A DNA stretch of 58,012 nt from a virus, in the IMG/VR virus record IMGVR_UViG_3300031658_000009, positions 1-58,012 of that record. One strand, written 5' to 3'. The notes under the pieces were generated by a model. That model did not search any database. It was not told the DNA's origin and saw only the letters and a list, made by a program, of their open reading frames with translations. This document shows positions 41,426 to 51,993 of the stretch, in pieces (within the stretch, counting starts at the first letter, position 1; every line of letters starts with the position of its first letter). The position numbers and the translations under genes are program-made.

Positions 41426-43414
41426 CTATTTCTTACCGTAAAGTGACTCCATGTATTCATCCCATGTATAGTCCTTCATTGCCTTCTCTATTCTTAACTG
41501 AAGTTTTCTTATTGAATCGTATTTAGGACCTTTATTTAATCCAGGCTTCTCTGGATCTTCAAATACCTTTTCTTTAATTTGACCAATATACTCTGTATAG
41601 TTGGGGTCAGTATTGGAACGCTGATAATCTGAGTCGCGCATAATAACATCCAGAATATCCTCAAAATACCTATTAGTTTTTTCAACTTTATTTTCTACGT
41701 CACTAACGGCTTCCTGATTATTCTCTGCTTCTAACCTACCTGCCACAGATTCATCTGCTAGTATCGCTGCTTGATACTTATCTGTAATTTTTCTTTTTTC
41801 TCTACCGGCAAGTCCAGCCCATGCATCGCCTGTGACATCTTGTGCTAAACCTATCGCTATGGTGCGGGCCTGGTTACTGTTTTCTACACCACTAAGATCT
41901 ATATCTGCTGGTAAATCAACCATCTCTTCCTCAATAGTCTCTTCCTCAATAGTCTCTTCTACAACAGCGGGTTCATCACCTTCGTACTGATCAATACCCT
42001 GATTCAAGAAGGCTACGTCACCCAGCACAGGAGATTCTGAAGTTGGTGCTGACCCTTCTGTTCCTTTTTCATTGAGATAGTTTTCTGTCCAATGCTCTTG
42101 CATCTCTTGAAGGGTACTGGCTATACTATTAACCGCTGTCTTGCCTCCTTTAATGCCTTCTCCTTGTATTTCACTCCAAGGAACTATGACTCTTGCTGTA
42201 TGTTTCTTGTTACCACGAAGACCTCTAACATCTTGATCGTACCTCAGCGAAACTAATGGCTCACCTGTTGAAGATATTGCTAAAGACTCTATGGTGTAAA
42301 TGTTATTATCACCCTTTCTGCTTACGATTGTTGGTGTAGAGTAACTTACGTTTTTAAACAAATCAGTGTCAGCGTAAACCATTCCAGTTTCCGGATCTAG
42401 ACTGTCTTCGTATTCAGTCTTATATGAAGTAGTCACAACATTATCTTCATTAGTACCGTATGCAGGTATATATCCTAATTGACCTGTCTGAAATCCAGAA
42501 CCTACTTTAGCGGCGCTGCTACCACCAGATGTTGATCTGTTTTTTACTGACTCTTTGCGACTAACCAACCTTACCGCTTGATCATCTTTTTCTTTCTGTG
42601 TTTGTATGTCGTCTGACAACAGGTTTGTAAGGCTTTCCGTTACATAACCTGCGTATTGCTGAAGATATTTTAACCTATCATCTTCGGACAATCCTCTTAC
42701 CTTATCTATATCAGTGTAGTCATCACTAAGACCACCTAGTTGACGCATCGAAAAAGCAATTGCCTCATCTTCTTGCTCTTGTGATAGATTATTTCCATTG
42801 AACCATGTAGTTACAGATTCAGTAACTGCGCCAGGGTCTAAAGCCCCAGTCTTAGCCATGTTATAAAAATTATCAATACCACCACCGGCCTTGAGTTTAC
42901 CTAGGATATCTCCTGCTACAGAGTTAGGGGCAACCTCCTTTACTGTGTATCTACGGAAATCTTTAGGGTTAGGAAGTTCAGTCATGAACCCCTGTATTTG
43001 ATTAAGAGGTATGGCTATATCTCTTGCTTCACCCAACTGTGTGATTAATTCAGCCGGATTGTTATAATCAGAAGGATTAGCAGTAACAGAGGCCTCAAAG
43101 TCGTTTATCTTTGCAGTGTACTCAAGAGCATCTGCTGCTAGATTCTTGTAGTCACCATACATCTTTTGTCTTTTAGCCCTGCCTTTAAAGGACATGTCAC
43201 CGTTATCTAAATCTGATTCAATAGCATCCCAGGCTTTTTGAAGTTCAGGCTGTAACCCTTGAGCAAAAGAACCACGCTCCGCTTGGAACTGGTTCAGGTA
43301 GTCTAGTTTTTTTTGCTCTGTAATTTCACGCTGTTGTTTAGAGCGTTCATAGATAGCGCCATAATCAACATTTGGCACCTGGCCTATCGCCATGAATTGA
43401 GATGTATCAGCCAT
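41426..43414 (-). CDS. Internal virion/structural protein, 662 aa
   Basis: Mainly helical, with a charged N-terminal part (AIYERSKQQREITEQKKLDY). An acidic Glu-rich stretch (VVEETIEEETIEEEMVDLPA) lies two thirds along, followed by a helical C-terminus. No family is recognised. It lies between two internal-protein genes and overlaps the 43414 gene by one base, so it is probably ejected or packed with them. Confidence 0.5.
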   Translation of the reverse strand: MADTSQFMAIGQVPNVDYGAIYERSKQQREITEQKKLDYLNQFQAERGSFAQGLQPELQKAWDAIESDLDNGDMSFKGRAKRQKMYGDYKNLAADALEYTAKINDFEASVTANPSDYNNPAELITQLGEARDIAIPLNQIQGFMTELPNPKDFRRYTVKEVAPNSVAGDILGKLKAGGGIDNFYNMAKTGALDPGAVTESVTTWFNGNNLSQEQEDEAIAFSMRQLGGLSDDYTDIDKVRGLSEDDRLKYLQQYAGYVTESLTNLLSDDIQTQKEKDDQAVRLVSRKESVKNRSTSGGSSAAKVGSGFQTGQLGYIPAYGTNEDNVVTTSYKTEYEDSLDPETGMVYADTDLFKNVSYSTPTIVSRKGDNNIYTIESLAISSTGEPLVSLRYDQDVRGLRGNKKHTARVIVPWSEIQGEGIKGGKTAVNSIASTLQEMQEHWTENYLNEKGTEGSAPTSESPVLGDVAFLNQGIDQYEGDEPAVVEETIEEETIEEEMVDLPADIDLSGVENSNQARTIAIGLAQDVTGDAWAGLAGREKRKITDKYQAAILADESVAGRLEAENNQEAVSDVENKVEKTNRYFEDILDVIMRDSDYQRSNTDPNYTEYIGQIKEKVFEDPEKPGLNKGPKYDSIRKLQLRIEKAMKDYTWDEYMESLYGKK

Positions 43415-44415
43415 TACTTAAATTGTTCTTTGCTTAGTAAGTTACGTATGAATCTGTGAAGTTTTGTATCTCCTTTTACAGATAACTGAAGTAACTCCTC
43501 TGCTTGTTCTGGGTTAAATATATATTCACCCCCTGTCATTTCTCCTATCTTATCCCCTTCTTGAACAATATCAATCGGATTCTCTTCGTGGTCAAATTCA
43601 CCTGGTGTTTTTTCTACCTCACCTCCATGTTCAAACCCATTAAATCCTTCACTGCCCATTGGAGATCCTGATGTTAGTTCTTTTTCAAATTCCTCTTCAG
43701 CAGCAAGTTTTGCGGCAAACTCATCTTCAACAATATTAAAACTCTGTGTAGGAATATTTTTAAATCCTCCACCAGATTGTGATGGGTTCCGTTTAGTTTG
43801 ATTTAGCATCGCTTGCAATGGATCTAACATAGGCGAACCTGCATTACCAACGAATTCTGCTTTCTCTTGCACAGAGATTACGTCCTCTACCGGTGTGTCT
43901 TTAGTTGTTTTAGAACTCTCACCCATTGATCCCGCTATTCCTGCTAGTCCGCCAATCATAGAAGAAACTCCACCGAGTGTTGCGGTACGTGCTGCATCTG
44001 CGGCTTGGTTTAAGCGATTTCTATTATCAACAACACCAGCATTGCTAGTCTGTAGATTTATCTTATCCTCAAGTCTGCCAGTACGAGCGCCTAATGAACC
44101 TAATCTATCTAACGCACGTCCGGTGCTTAACTCTGTTGCTCTTAGTAAGCCAGGTGTAGCGGCTTGTAAAGCACGAGACCCACCTGTATTGCTAATCTGT
44201 AGTGCTTGAGTGGCTTGAGATCGTAGCGCTGAGTCTATTGCGCTTTGTGAATCAGACTCTTGTCTTGCTATACGATTACGTGCGGCCTGAGATCTAATAG
44301 GGCCTGAAGCCATAGCATCAGCCTGTGCTAATTTCTTTTTAGCCTGATTCTCTTGGTATAAACCGTAACCGGCTTGTGCCGCTCCTGCTCCAAGATTAAA
44401 TAAAGGTCCTATCAT
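43414..44415 (-). CDS. Internal virion protein with conserved C-terminal domain, 333 aa
   Basis: The Ala/Gly/Gln-rich N-terminal half (LFNLGAGAAQAGYGLYQENQ, with hydrophobic AATLGGVSSMIGGLAGIAGS) resembles small ejection proteins. The C-terminal end, GEFDHEENPIDIVQEGDKIG then 'EMTGGEYIFNPEQAEELLQL', is a motif often seen at the end of marine phage structural proteins. Promoter box 44437-44444 precedes it. Confidence 0.6.
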   Translation of the reverse strand: MIGPLFNLGAGAAQAGYGLYQENQAKKKLAQADAMASGPIRSQAARNRIARQESDSQSAIDSALRSQATQALQISNTGGSRALQAATPGLLRATELSTGRALDRLGSLGARTGRLEDKINLQTSNAGVVDNRNRLNQAADAARTATLGGVSSMIGGLAGIAGSMGESSKTTKDTPVEDVISVQEKAEFVGNAGSPMLDPLQAMLNQTKRNPSQSGGGFKNIPTQSFNIVEDEFAAKLAAEEEFEKELTSGSPMGSEGFNGFEHGGEVEKTPGEFDHEENPIDIVQEGDKIGEMTGGEYIFNPEQAEELLQLSVKGDTKLHRFIRNLLSKEQFK

Positions 44416-44436
44416 ATCTCATTTTTTTTAACCTTA

Positions 44437-44444
44437 CAAAAATA
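44437..44444 (-). promoter_or_regulatory. TAnnTTTG -7 box before the internal virion genes
   Basis: On the minus strand this reads TATTTTTG, 22 bases before ATG 44415, in the gap after the 1685-residue gene. Confidence 0.5.
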
Positions 44445-44451
44445 AGGATAA

Positions 44452-47400
44452 CTACTGTCCTTGTTGGTTGTGTAAGTTTGACTTAGTATATATAAAGTTT
44501 ATTGCGTACAACTCATGTGGAGTTGTATTTGAATTTACAAATTTAGCCTGCAAGTAGTAGTCCCTTATAGAGTCTCCTTCTATAGCAGAATTAGCAATCA
44601 GCACTAGTGTGTCTCCAGCAGAGAAACCAGATATGGTTGCATTACAAGTTAATTCTTTTTCTCCAGAAACAGAAACAGCATAAAGGTTTAAAGGCTCTAG
44701 TTTGTTTTGAGCAACATTTAAAAGATACAGCGCTGTTGAATCTCCCAATGGGAATGACTGATTATTAATAGCATTCTTGAAAGTTATCTTATCCGTAAGA
44801 GGACTCGGTAATGCATCTACTTCTCCGAGTGAAAAGACTTCAGACGTTCCGCTAACGGTAGTAACATCTGCGGTAGAAGTGTACGTGACATTGTTTGTGG
44901 AGTCTTGATGTATGGAAGCGTAGTAGAAATTTTCTTTTTCGTCCCAGATACTTGAGGCAATCGCACTTGTTTGATCACTATTTTTAAGTGTAACGGTCCA
45001 ATCAGAGTTATTACCCTCAAGGCTTAACGCTTCGTAAACCTTAATCATGGACGGGTTGAAATTAGAAACCACCTCTACTATTGTGTCCCCGGTAATTCCA
45101 TAAAAAGTGTTCTTTGGAACATCTGGTGAATGCTCAAATATTTTACCCGCATTAAATGTATACATTCTATCAGTCAAGGAAATAATTCCTTCTGCATTGT
45201 AAGAATATCTTGTGCTCCAGAACTTATCCCATAAATTATATGCAATAGTAAATGCAGGAAGCGTCTCACTAGTATCGCTAACTGTTATACTACCCGTAGG
45301 TTCTGTTGCTCTAAATTCTATTACCCCTGTTAATTGATTAAATGTACAAGGATAAAACGCTGTATACTGAGACGTTGTCATTACAACTGGTATATCAGTA
45401 GTCAAAGATGTAGATTGTGAAGGAGAGTAGTTCTCAGATATCCCTACGATCGGATTAGATGTTAGTTGATCTATTAGCAGTAATCCACTTCCAGCGGTAT
45501 CCCATGTATCAAAGTCACATTCCCATTGTCTAACCTCAGTATTAAAGAAGAACGTAAGTGAATCATCATATATAGGGGTTACATTTATTATTGCCCCACT
45601 AGCATTTGTTCTTGCGTTACCTACCCCTTGTGTTCCAGCACAACTATCATCAATAGCAATTCTAGATGTAAACAAAGCAGGAGAACTTATAATGTATTCT
45701 GTATTCTCTCTATCTATACCACCGTGGTATCTTTTGTTTTTAGCAGATAAAGCAGTAGAGAAGGTTTGTTGCTTAAAGAATCCATCAACTAGAACTTCAC
45801 TAATTACTGTAATACCTGTTTCTTTGCCAATACGTAAAACTTTACCAGCACGAGAATCCATGAAGTATATCTGTCCACGATACTGTGCAACAGACTCCGG
45901 GTTATTATTAACTCCGTACTCACCCGTATAGTAATTAGCAGGACCGAGTACCATATTAGAATTAACAAGAGCCTCACCTGAATCCGCTGTTAGTATATTT
46001 CTCTTGACCGGAACAACACCTGCTCTTCTTTCGTGTATGACATACATCAATTGATCATGAGAGACCATGGACTTTATAGATCCATAATCATAAGATAAAT
46101 CAGAGAAGTTTAACAGCGAAATATTAAACGAGGAAAGCCCAAGTTGAGACTGATCAAAAGCAAATGGATCTGAATATGTTATTGATCCGTATCTCTTGAT
46201 TGTCCTTGCATCTGGAAGGTAAGCAAAACTCTTACCCAGAGAAGTATAGTCTGATTTAAAGAAGTCACTTACTCTTGGATCTTCAATAAAATCTACTAAA
46301 GCATTTTGAGAAAAAGCAGCAGACATGTTTCTCCATACATCTCCCTTACGAGGGGCACTGGCATAAAATAATGTACGTAGTCTAAAGTAAGAATCACCTT
46401 GGTCTATATTAAATACAGAGTCAGGGTTTTGTACAGTTACTGCGTATATATTCGTCGGAGTCCAGGTGTCTGTTGTGTTACCATAAATACGTACAGTATA
46501 TCCACTTTCAGAATCATCATCAACTACGTTGCCTATAGTAATGCTTTCTCCACCGGCAGTTTGTACCTGATCTCCTTTAAACAAACGTATTGCAGACAAG
46601 GCTACAACTTCGTTTCCTGATTGAGAAATTATCTTAAGTGTAGTTGATGTACTTATTCTATTAGTTTGATGAACTCCTGCGCTGTCTATAGATAGGTTTT
46701 CCCCAATCTCATAGTAGAACATATTATTAAATGCATCAGACTCTCTAAATATCTCTATTACACATTGATTATTCCAATTGGAATTATTATCCATTATACT
46801 GGCCGTATTCCAGCCAAATGTGTTATTGTCTTCTAACACTAAGAAGTCTCCTGTAGTGTTCTGTATTGAAGCCTTAGAACTTCTATCTAATATAGGGTTG
46901 GTAGTAGGACTCGCTAACAATGTAGTAAGCCTTGACACCCTCCAGGTTTTAGTCTCCTTAATATTATCACCATACCTAACTATGCGCACTCTGTCTCCTT
47001 CGGCAAACCCATAACTTATGTCAGCACCTAACTGATTATCATAAGAGTTGTTTCGGCTCTGTAATGTACCTAGGGATAGGTATATGTTTTGTGCTGCACC
47101 GAAGCCACCTTCTGCGGCATCATTCAAAGCAAGGTAAGCACCACCTATAGAGTACTGTATCTTATTTACAATTGATCCTTGGCCAGCGTATACAACACTA
47201 AACCTTGACGCCCATGTTGGAGCAGTGTGACGGATACGCATAGTGATATCTGCATAGCCATCTAAATTGTTTTGATTATCTCTGTTGTTTGTGTGCTGTA
47301 CAAAAGTCTCCTCCAACAACGGCTGTACTCCACCGGCTCTACCTTTGTCGTCAAAGTATATTAATCCAAGTTCATGATTTGATCCAGATTTAAAACACTT

Positions 47401-49509
47401 GTTTCCGTCCATGTCATCATTAGCAATAGCAAAACTACCACCCTGAGTTATATATCCTCCGTTTCTTTCAATAGAAGCATTTCTGCCTGAAATGTTTGCA
47501 CCAGTGTTTGTTAAGTAAAAACCATTTGCAGTTGGAACTAGTCTGAATGCTGATCCGCTGTTAATAAGCGCCTGTTCCCCGTTGATGTTGCTTTCTATAA
47601 GGTCAAAAGTGGACTGCACTCCAAAGGGTTGAATAACTTCAGCCTCTCTTGTACCAAACACTAGTTTATCAACCTTCATAGTCACAAGACTTAAGGATAA
47701 CTTATAGGTATCTATGCCTGTGGTTGGGTTAGGGTTTGTTCTTCTAAACCAAACTTCTCCTGACCCAGAAAATGCAGCAGACTCAACTGTTGCTCTGGTA
47801 CCAAAGCCTGTAGTAAACGTGCTAAACCCAGCCTCACCTTGTTGTGGCATTAACTGAGTTGGATACAATCCTTCTATAGCGGTATTTACCAGTGTTTGAA
47901 TTTGAGAACGGGTACTATTAGCCGGAATATCAATTATCTCTCTTACCTGAAAGCCACTGCTAATTACTTTAATTCCTTTTTTAATCTTTTTTATTCCTAC
48001 ACTTTCTTCTGTTGTATCAGAGGTACCCTTCTGAGCAATGAATCTTATTTGAGGAGGTAAGTTTAATACCCCTGAATCAAGGTTTAACCCAGTCTGATTA
48101 CCGGCACCTCCTCCAGTTGCAATAGTCCTGAGCCCAGCCATAGCCGCCATCTTTTCAGCCTGTGTTGAACTTACTTTATTACTACCAGCAGCGTCACTAA
48201 ATACCTCAAATTTACCAAGGTCTTCTATAAAATTAAAATCATTAGTATTATTGAGAACATTTCGAATAACCATTGCTCCATCATTCCAATTAAAGGACAA
48301 TAAAACTTTAGAGTCTTCCGTAACTCCACCAAAAGGTATGTTACTAAAGTCTATATCTATAAAAGAACCCAGATTAGGCTGTAGGGTTGTGTTCTCAGAT
48401 ACAGTAATCTCAAATGTGTTTGGCTTTGCATTGTAGTTGGGTAATGAATCAACATCCATAAATGGTAAGTTGTCATAATTCTCTGTATACCCTCCGTAGA
48501 ACAGCCTACCCTGTGACAGCGCTTGACTATCCGCCTTTTGAGGGAGGTTGTCATATCTCTTGTCTTGAGTCTGAGAAGATAACCCAACATAATTAGAATC
48601 ATTTCTAAAGAATATATTTTGAGTACCTCCTGAATTAACGTTAGGTATTGTTTCAATCAAAAAGAACGGAGCATCCTTGTCTCCAATCCTTGCGTATATA
48701 TTAATTTCACTTACATCTGCGGCGCTGTAGGTTACCTGTATCTTTGCTTCGTTAAAAAAGTTTCTTGCTCCAGCATTAATAAACCCATCTTTCAATTGAG
48801 ATTTAGAAATAGCAAGTTCAGAATAAGGACCTAAAGCACTTTGTTCTCCATCGAAGTATTCATACTGATAAGAAAACTGAAAGTTCTTTTCAAAGATGTC
48901 GTTCTGAGGAGACGCAGAGTTGTTCTGAAAAGTGACTATAGGTGCTACAAGTGGTTGTGCTTTTGCCGCTGTTATATAAGCAAGCCTGTCAGTGTCTGAC
49001 CCTGATAAAAAGTTTGCAGGATAACCGCCTGATCCGGATATACTCTGCTCTGCAAGGTTTGTATTAATCTTCTTAGGTTGAGTCAGGCTGTCATTGAAAT
49101 ACAATAATATATTCCCGTTGGATAACCTTATGATATCTGCATCTACATGTCCCTCTTCGGTAAACTGTAATACAGAGTCTTGATAAACTATAAAAGTCTT
49201 CTTAGCGTTTTGATCGTACCTAAATATAGTATGATTCGTGCTGCTGTTCCAGACAAAGTAATATATCTGTGATGACTGCTCATCTGCAATTGATCCAATA
49301 ACGACATTGCTACCAGCCGGTATTGTGCCATTCTCTATAGTATCGGCTCTACTGATATTACCCCACGCATTCTTTAATACCTGAGCATCAATCTCAGAGT
49401 CAACAGAGACACGCACGTTTTGAGCGTCCACCATTTCGGTGCGCTTAATTAAACGCTCGTCATCATCACTGTTGAGATAGCGTGGTATGATTTTATCAAT
49501 AGAAGGCAT
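44452..49509 (-). CDS. Large tail hub/stabilisation protein, 1685 aa
   Basis: The start, MPSIDKIIPRYLNSDDDERL, followed by 'MVDAQNVRVSVDSEIDAQVL', matches the opening of large tail hub (muzzle or stabilisation) proteins of crAss-like and related podoviruses. Propeller-like beta sequence follows (SNVVIGSIADEQSSQIYYFV), with many Asn/Thr-rich strands to the end. It lies four bases after the 247-residue connector gene, as expected for a short-tail nozzle. The match is from family memory and position. Confidence 0.6.
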   Translation of the reverse strand: MPSIDKIIPRYLNSDDDERLIKRTEMVDAQNVRVSVDSEIDAQVLKNAWGNISRADTIENGTIPAGSNVVIGSIADEQSSQIYYFVWNSSTNHTIFRYDQNAKKTFIVYQDSVLQFTEEGHVDADIIRLSNGNILLYFNDSLTQPKKINTNLAEQSISGSGGYPANFLSGSDTDRLAYITAAKAQPLVAPIVTFQNNSASPQNDIFEKNFQFSYQYEYFDGEQSALGPYSELAISKSQLKDGFINAGARNFFNEAKIQVTYSAADVSEINIYARIGDKDAPFFLIETIPNVNSGGTQNIFFRNDSNYVGLSSQTQDKRYDNLPQKADSQALSQGRLFYGGYTENYDNLPFMDVDSLPNYNAKPNTFEITVSENTTLQPNLGSFIDIDFSNIPFGGVTEDSKVLLSFNWNDGAMVIRNVLNNTNDFNFIEDLGKFEVFSDAAGSNKVSSTQAEKMAAMAGLRTIATGGGAGNQTGLNLDSGVLNLPPQIRFIAQKGTSDTTEESVGIKKIKKGIKVISSGFQVREIIDIPANSTRSQIQTLVNTAIEGLYPTQLMPQQGEAGFSTFTTGFGTRATVESAAFSGSGEVWFRRTNPNPTTGIDTYKLSLSLVTMKVDKLVFGTREAEVIQPFGVQSTFDLIESNINGEQALINSGSAFRLVPTANGFYLTNTGANISGRNASIERNGGYITQGGSFAIANDDMDGNKCFKSGSNHELGLIYFDDKGRAGGVQPLLEETFVQHTNNRDNQNNLDGYADITMRIRHTAPTWASRFSVVYAGQGSIVNKIQYSIGGAYLALNDAAEGGFGAAQNIYLSLGTLQSRNNSYDNQLGADISYGFAEGDRVRIVRYGDNIKETKTWRVSRLTTLLASPTTNPILDRSSKASIQNTTGDFLVLEDNNTFGWNTASIMDNNSNWNNQCVIEIFRESDAFNNMFYYEIGENLSIDSAGVHQTNRISTSTTLKIISQSGNEVVALSAIRLFKGDQVQTAGGESITIGNVVDDDSESGYTVRIYGNTTDTWTPTNIYAVTVQNPDSVFNIDQGDSYFRLRTLFYASAPRKGDVWRNMSAAFSQNALVDFIEDPRVSDFFKSDYTSLGKSFAYLPDARTIKRYGSITYSDPFAFDQSQLGLSSFNISLLNFSDLSYDYGSIKSMVSHDQLMYVIHERRAGVVPVKRNILTADSGEALVNSNMVLGPANYYTGEYGVNNNPESVAQYRGQIYFMDSRAGKVLRIGKETGITVISEVLVDGFFKQQTFSTALSAKNKRYHGGIDRENTEYIISSPALFTSRIAIDDSCAGTQGVGNARTNASGAIINVTPIYDDSLTFFFNTEVRQWECDFDTWDTAGSGLLLIDQLTSNPIVGISENYSPSQSTSLTTDIPVVMTTSQYTAFYPCTFNQLTGVIEFRATEPTGSITVSDTSETLPAFTIAYNLWDKFWSTRYSYNAEGIISLTDRMYTFNAGKIFEHSPDVPKNTFYGITGDTIVEVVSNFNPSMIKVYEALSLEGNNSDWTVTLKNSDQTSAIASSIWDEKENFYYASIHQDSTNNVTYTSTADVTTVSGTSEVFSLGEVDALPSPLTDKITFKNAINNQSFPLGDSTALYLLNVAQNKLEPLNLYAVSVSGEKELTCNATISGFSAGDTLVLIANSAIEGDSIRDYYLQAKFVNSNTTPHELYAINFIYTKSNLHNQQGQ

Positions 49510-49512
49510 TGA

Positions 49513-50256
49513 CTATGCTTTAGGGCTTAATTTGAAATTTCTACGGCTTGTACTTAATGCATCAAACTTGTTCCACGATTTCAATCTAGCATTTGCTAAT
49601 CTACGTTCGTTATAGTATTCTGCACGCGCACGCTGTTTCTCAGTTACCGGTACACTAGACTTTCTGTGTACGGTTTTATAATATATGTACGCTCTTAATG
49701 CTTCTTCCGCGTATACAGGAACACATGGGTTGTCTGACTTGGCTGCATCTGATATGTACTCAAGAACAATCTGCGTAGAAGCGGAAACCAATGAAACCTC
49801 AAAGCGACATTCTTCCCAGTTCACTCTATACTCTCCTGCTCCTTGACCACCACCAAGTCCATACAAACGACCCATTGTAGCCTCATAAACAAAGTTTCTA
49901 AAGACATAAGAATCAAAACCAAGTAAGTAGTCTGGTATAGCATCTGCTGGCTGATCAGGTAGCAAGTTCATGTTTGGGTTTTCCGCAAACACATATACTA
50001 ATCCATCATTACCAAGTTGGCCCATCTTAATCATGTCAACAAAATCAGCAGGCATCTCAGCAGTACCAAGAGATTGGTTTACGTCAAGCAATACTGTCTT
50101 AACGGTATGTGCTATATCAAAACCAAACTCACGTATACCTCTTAAAGCATACTGACGCAACATATAATCAGACGCATTTGAACCATAGTCATCTGAATCT
50201 ATACTCATCGTGTAGTCGTTGACTACCTTATCTACTGTTACGTATGCCTGGCTCAT
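49513..50256 (-). CDS. Head-tail connector/tail tubular-like protein, 247 aa
   Basis: MSQAYVTVDKVVNDYTMSID, then 'LRQYALRGIREFGFDI' and 'AEMPADFVDMIKMGQLG', is the helical plus 'P-x-DF' beta pattern of short-tail adaptor (gp11/ring) proteins. It is wedged between another adaptor-like gene (one-base overlap) and the tail hub gene. Confidence 0.6.
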   Translation of the reverse strand: MSQAYVTVDKVVNDYTMSIDSDDYGSNASDYMLRQYALRGIREFGFDIAHTVKTVLLDVNQSLGTAEMPADFVDMIKMGQLGNDGLVYVFAENPNMNLLPDQPADAIPDYLLGFDSYVFRNFVYEATMGRLYGLGGGQGAGEYRVNWEECRFEVSLVSASTQIVLEYISDAAKSDNPCVPVYAEEALRAYIYYKTVHRKSSVPVTEKQRARAEYYNERRLANARLKSWNKFDALSTSRRNFKLSPKA

Positions 50257-51008
50257 TATCTATTCTCTTGTTTTGTTACCTCTGAATTAGAGTAATTGTA
50301 TACGTTAGCATCACGAAGGTTGACTCCAATCAGAAGCGCTACTTCATTTACTAATTCACCAAAGTATTGTTCTGGCAATTCAAAGTCTACACTATTTGCT
50401 GCTAAGTAAAGTTCGACACCCGCGACTGAAGATGAGTAACCAAACTTAGGAGAAGCAGAAGTTTTCAGTCCTGTTGTAGGCACTGTTCCTTGAGGTAACT
50501 TATAGTACCTAAGGTTTATTTTATTGATGCTTGTGTTTACATTAGGGAATATCTCTATTTGATTTCCTATCAATGCAACAGGGGCATCATCTGAAGGTGC
50601 TGATAAATCGCTGTTTAGTATACGATCTATGTGATCTTCATTGTAACACATCTGAACCACTGATTGTGACCTAACACCTAGTATCATCTTGCCTATAGTA
50701 GATATTGAAATTGCTCTTGCAAAATCAGAAGGCTTGTCTACCACTCCAGAACTTAAAGTCAATTCAGACTTCTTTGCAAATGTCGACAAATCTTCTTCTA
50801 TTTGTTTGAATCGAGCGAACTGACGAGGCCCGTCAAGTTGGCCACGACGCAACCTGTTAGCCATAGTCATTTCTTCAAACAAACTATTGAACACATTCAT
50901 CTGCGCCATGCCTGCAAACTCATTGAATATTGCTGGCGTAACAAACCCTCTTTGGTCTTTGTTGGCTATATCTCTTACCGCTTGGTAAACTCTTTGTACA
51001 CTGGCCAT
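50256..51008 (-). CDS. Head-tail adaptor/ring protein, 250 aa
   Basis: The helical N-terminus (VQRVYQAVRDIANKDQRGFV) is followed by the 'PSDFARAISISTIGKMILG' beta segment and RYYKLPQGTVPTTG, common to ring proteins of crAss-like podoviruses. First gene after a terminator-promoter pair at 51029-51072. Confidence 0.55.
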   Translation of the reverse strand: MASVQRVYQAVRDIANKDQRGFVTPAIFNEFAGMAQMNVFNSLFEEMTMANRLRRGQLDGPRQFARFKQIEEDLSTFAKKSELTLSSGVVDKPSDFARAISISTIGKMILGVRSQSVVQMCYNEDHIDRILNSDLSAPSDDAPVALIGNQIEIFPNVNTSINKINLRYYKLPQGTVPTTGLKTSASPKFGYSSSVAGVELYLAANSVDFELPEQYFGELVNEVALLIGVNLRDANVYNYSNSEVTKQENR

Positions 51009-51028
51009 AATTGTTTTTGGCTTTACAG

Positions 51029-51036
51029 CAAATATA
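51029..51036 (-). promoter_or_regulatory. TAnnTTTG -7 box for the connector/tail genes
   Basis: On the minus strand this reads TATATTTG, 20 bases before ATG 51008 and just after the T-tract of the 51041-51072 terminator. Confidence 0.55.
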
Positions 51037-51040
51037 CGAA

Positions 51041-51072
51041 ATAAAAAGAGGGGGCCTTACGGGACCCCCTCT
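51041..51072 (-). terminator. Rho-independent terminator after the 268-residue gene
   Basis: AGAGGGGG pairs with CCCCCTCT around a short loop, and on the minus strand the hairpin is followed by TTTTTA. The next promoter begins within 10 bases. Confidence 0.7.
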
Positions 51073-51123
51073 ACTGCTTACATACGTGTAACACAACACA
51101 TATACGAATAATGCACTGTAAAT

Positions 51124-51930
51124 CTACGAAAGTTTTTCTAATCTATTGACTAGTTCTTCGTATACAGAAGCACCTTTCTCAGTAAGACAAAAACGAACCA
51201 TCATGTCTTTTGGATCCTGACCTTGAGGAACAGAGATAATTAATCGTCCACTATCGAACCAGTATATGCCATCGTTCTTACAAGATATAATCTGAAAATC
51301 AGTTGCTTGAATAACTGCTGAACGTGTCTTTACTCTTGGATCATCGAACATTGCAATGAAAGCCGCAGGACTAGATTTCGCTTCACGCAACATCTCTCTA
51401 CGGATATCAATCATTTTCTGCTCAATATTTATATTCAAAGATAGAGCAACCGCTAGTATCTCATCAGATCCTTTAGTACGAACAAGAGACACAGCGTCAT
51501 GAGTCAAGAACTCGCTGTTTACTTCTTCTTCTGAATCTCTACTATTATCTAGTAGTTTAAATAGTTTACCACCATTAGCGCTATTATTTGGATGTAGTTC
51601 TAGGAACTTAGCAAGGTTAGGTTTATTGTAAGGAACTGCAAGTAGACCGTCTCTAAAAAGAATATGCTCTCTTCTAGAATTTTGGTTTTGTTCATCACGG
51701 AAGATGCTTGGTTCTCCTGGGCAGTAGCGTATACCACGAACCAAATTGGTTTCAGGATCATACACACTTGCTTCAGATTTAATTTTTGTAACGATACCGC
51801 CTCCTCTATTGATAGAGAAAATCTTTGTGGTGTCCGGGGCTGCATCTTTTTTGATTACGCTGTAGCCTTTTTTAGGCTCAGGTGTTTTCTTTTGTGCTGC
51901 CTTAGGAGCAGCCTTTGTTGTAGTTGACAT
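51124..51930 (-). CDS. Capsid-associated structural protein, 268 aa
   Basis: A Lys/Ala/Pro-rich N-terminus (KAAPKAAQKKTPEPKKG), then ILFRDGLLAVPYNKPNLAKF with 'LELHPNNSANGG', a motif I associate with a capsid-operon protein of crAss-like and marine phages. It lies directly downstream of the major capsid gene, beyond a terminator-like hairpin that may set their ratio. It may be an auxiliary capsid or head-completion protein. Confidence 0.5.
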   Translation of the reverse strand: MSTTTKAAPKAAQKKTPEPKKGYSVIKKDAAPDTTKIFSINRGGGIVTKIKSEASVYDPETNLVRGIRYCPGEPSIFRDEQNQNSRREHILFRDGLLAVPYNKPNLAKFLELHPNNSANGGKLFKLLDNSRDSEEEVNSEFLTHDAVSLVRTKGSDEILAVALSLNINIEQKMIDIRREMLREAKSSPAAFIAMFDDPRVKTRSAVIQATDFQIISCKNDGIYWFDSGRLIISVPQGQDPKDMMVRFCLTEKGASVYEELVNRLEKLS

Positions 51931-51948
51931 TTGAATAGAATTAAATAA

Positions 51949-51978
51949 TTAAAAAAGAGAGGGGCAAATGCCCCTCTC
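51949..51978 (-). terminator. Terminator/attenuator after the major capsid gene
   Basis: GAGAGGGGC-AAAT-GCCCCTCTC is a perfect 9-bp stem followed by TTTTTT on the minus strand. It probably makes the capsid gene transcript more abundant than the next gene. Confidence 0.75.
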
Positions 51979-51993
51979 CGGTAATTGTTCTCC

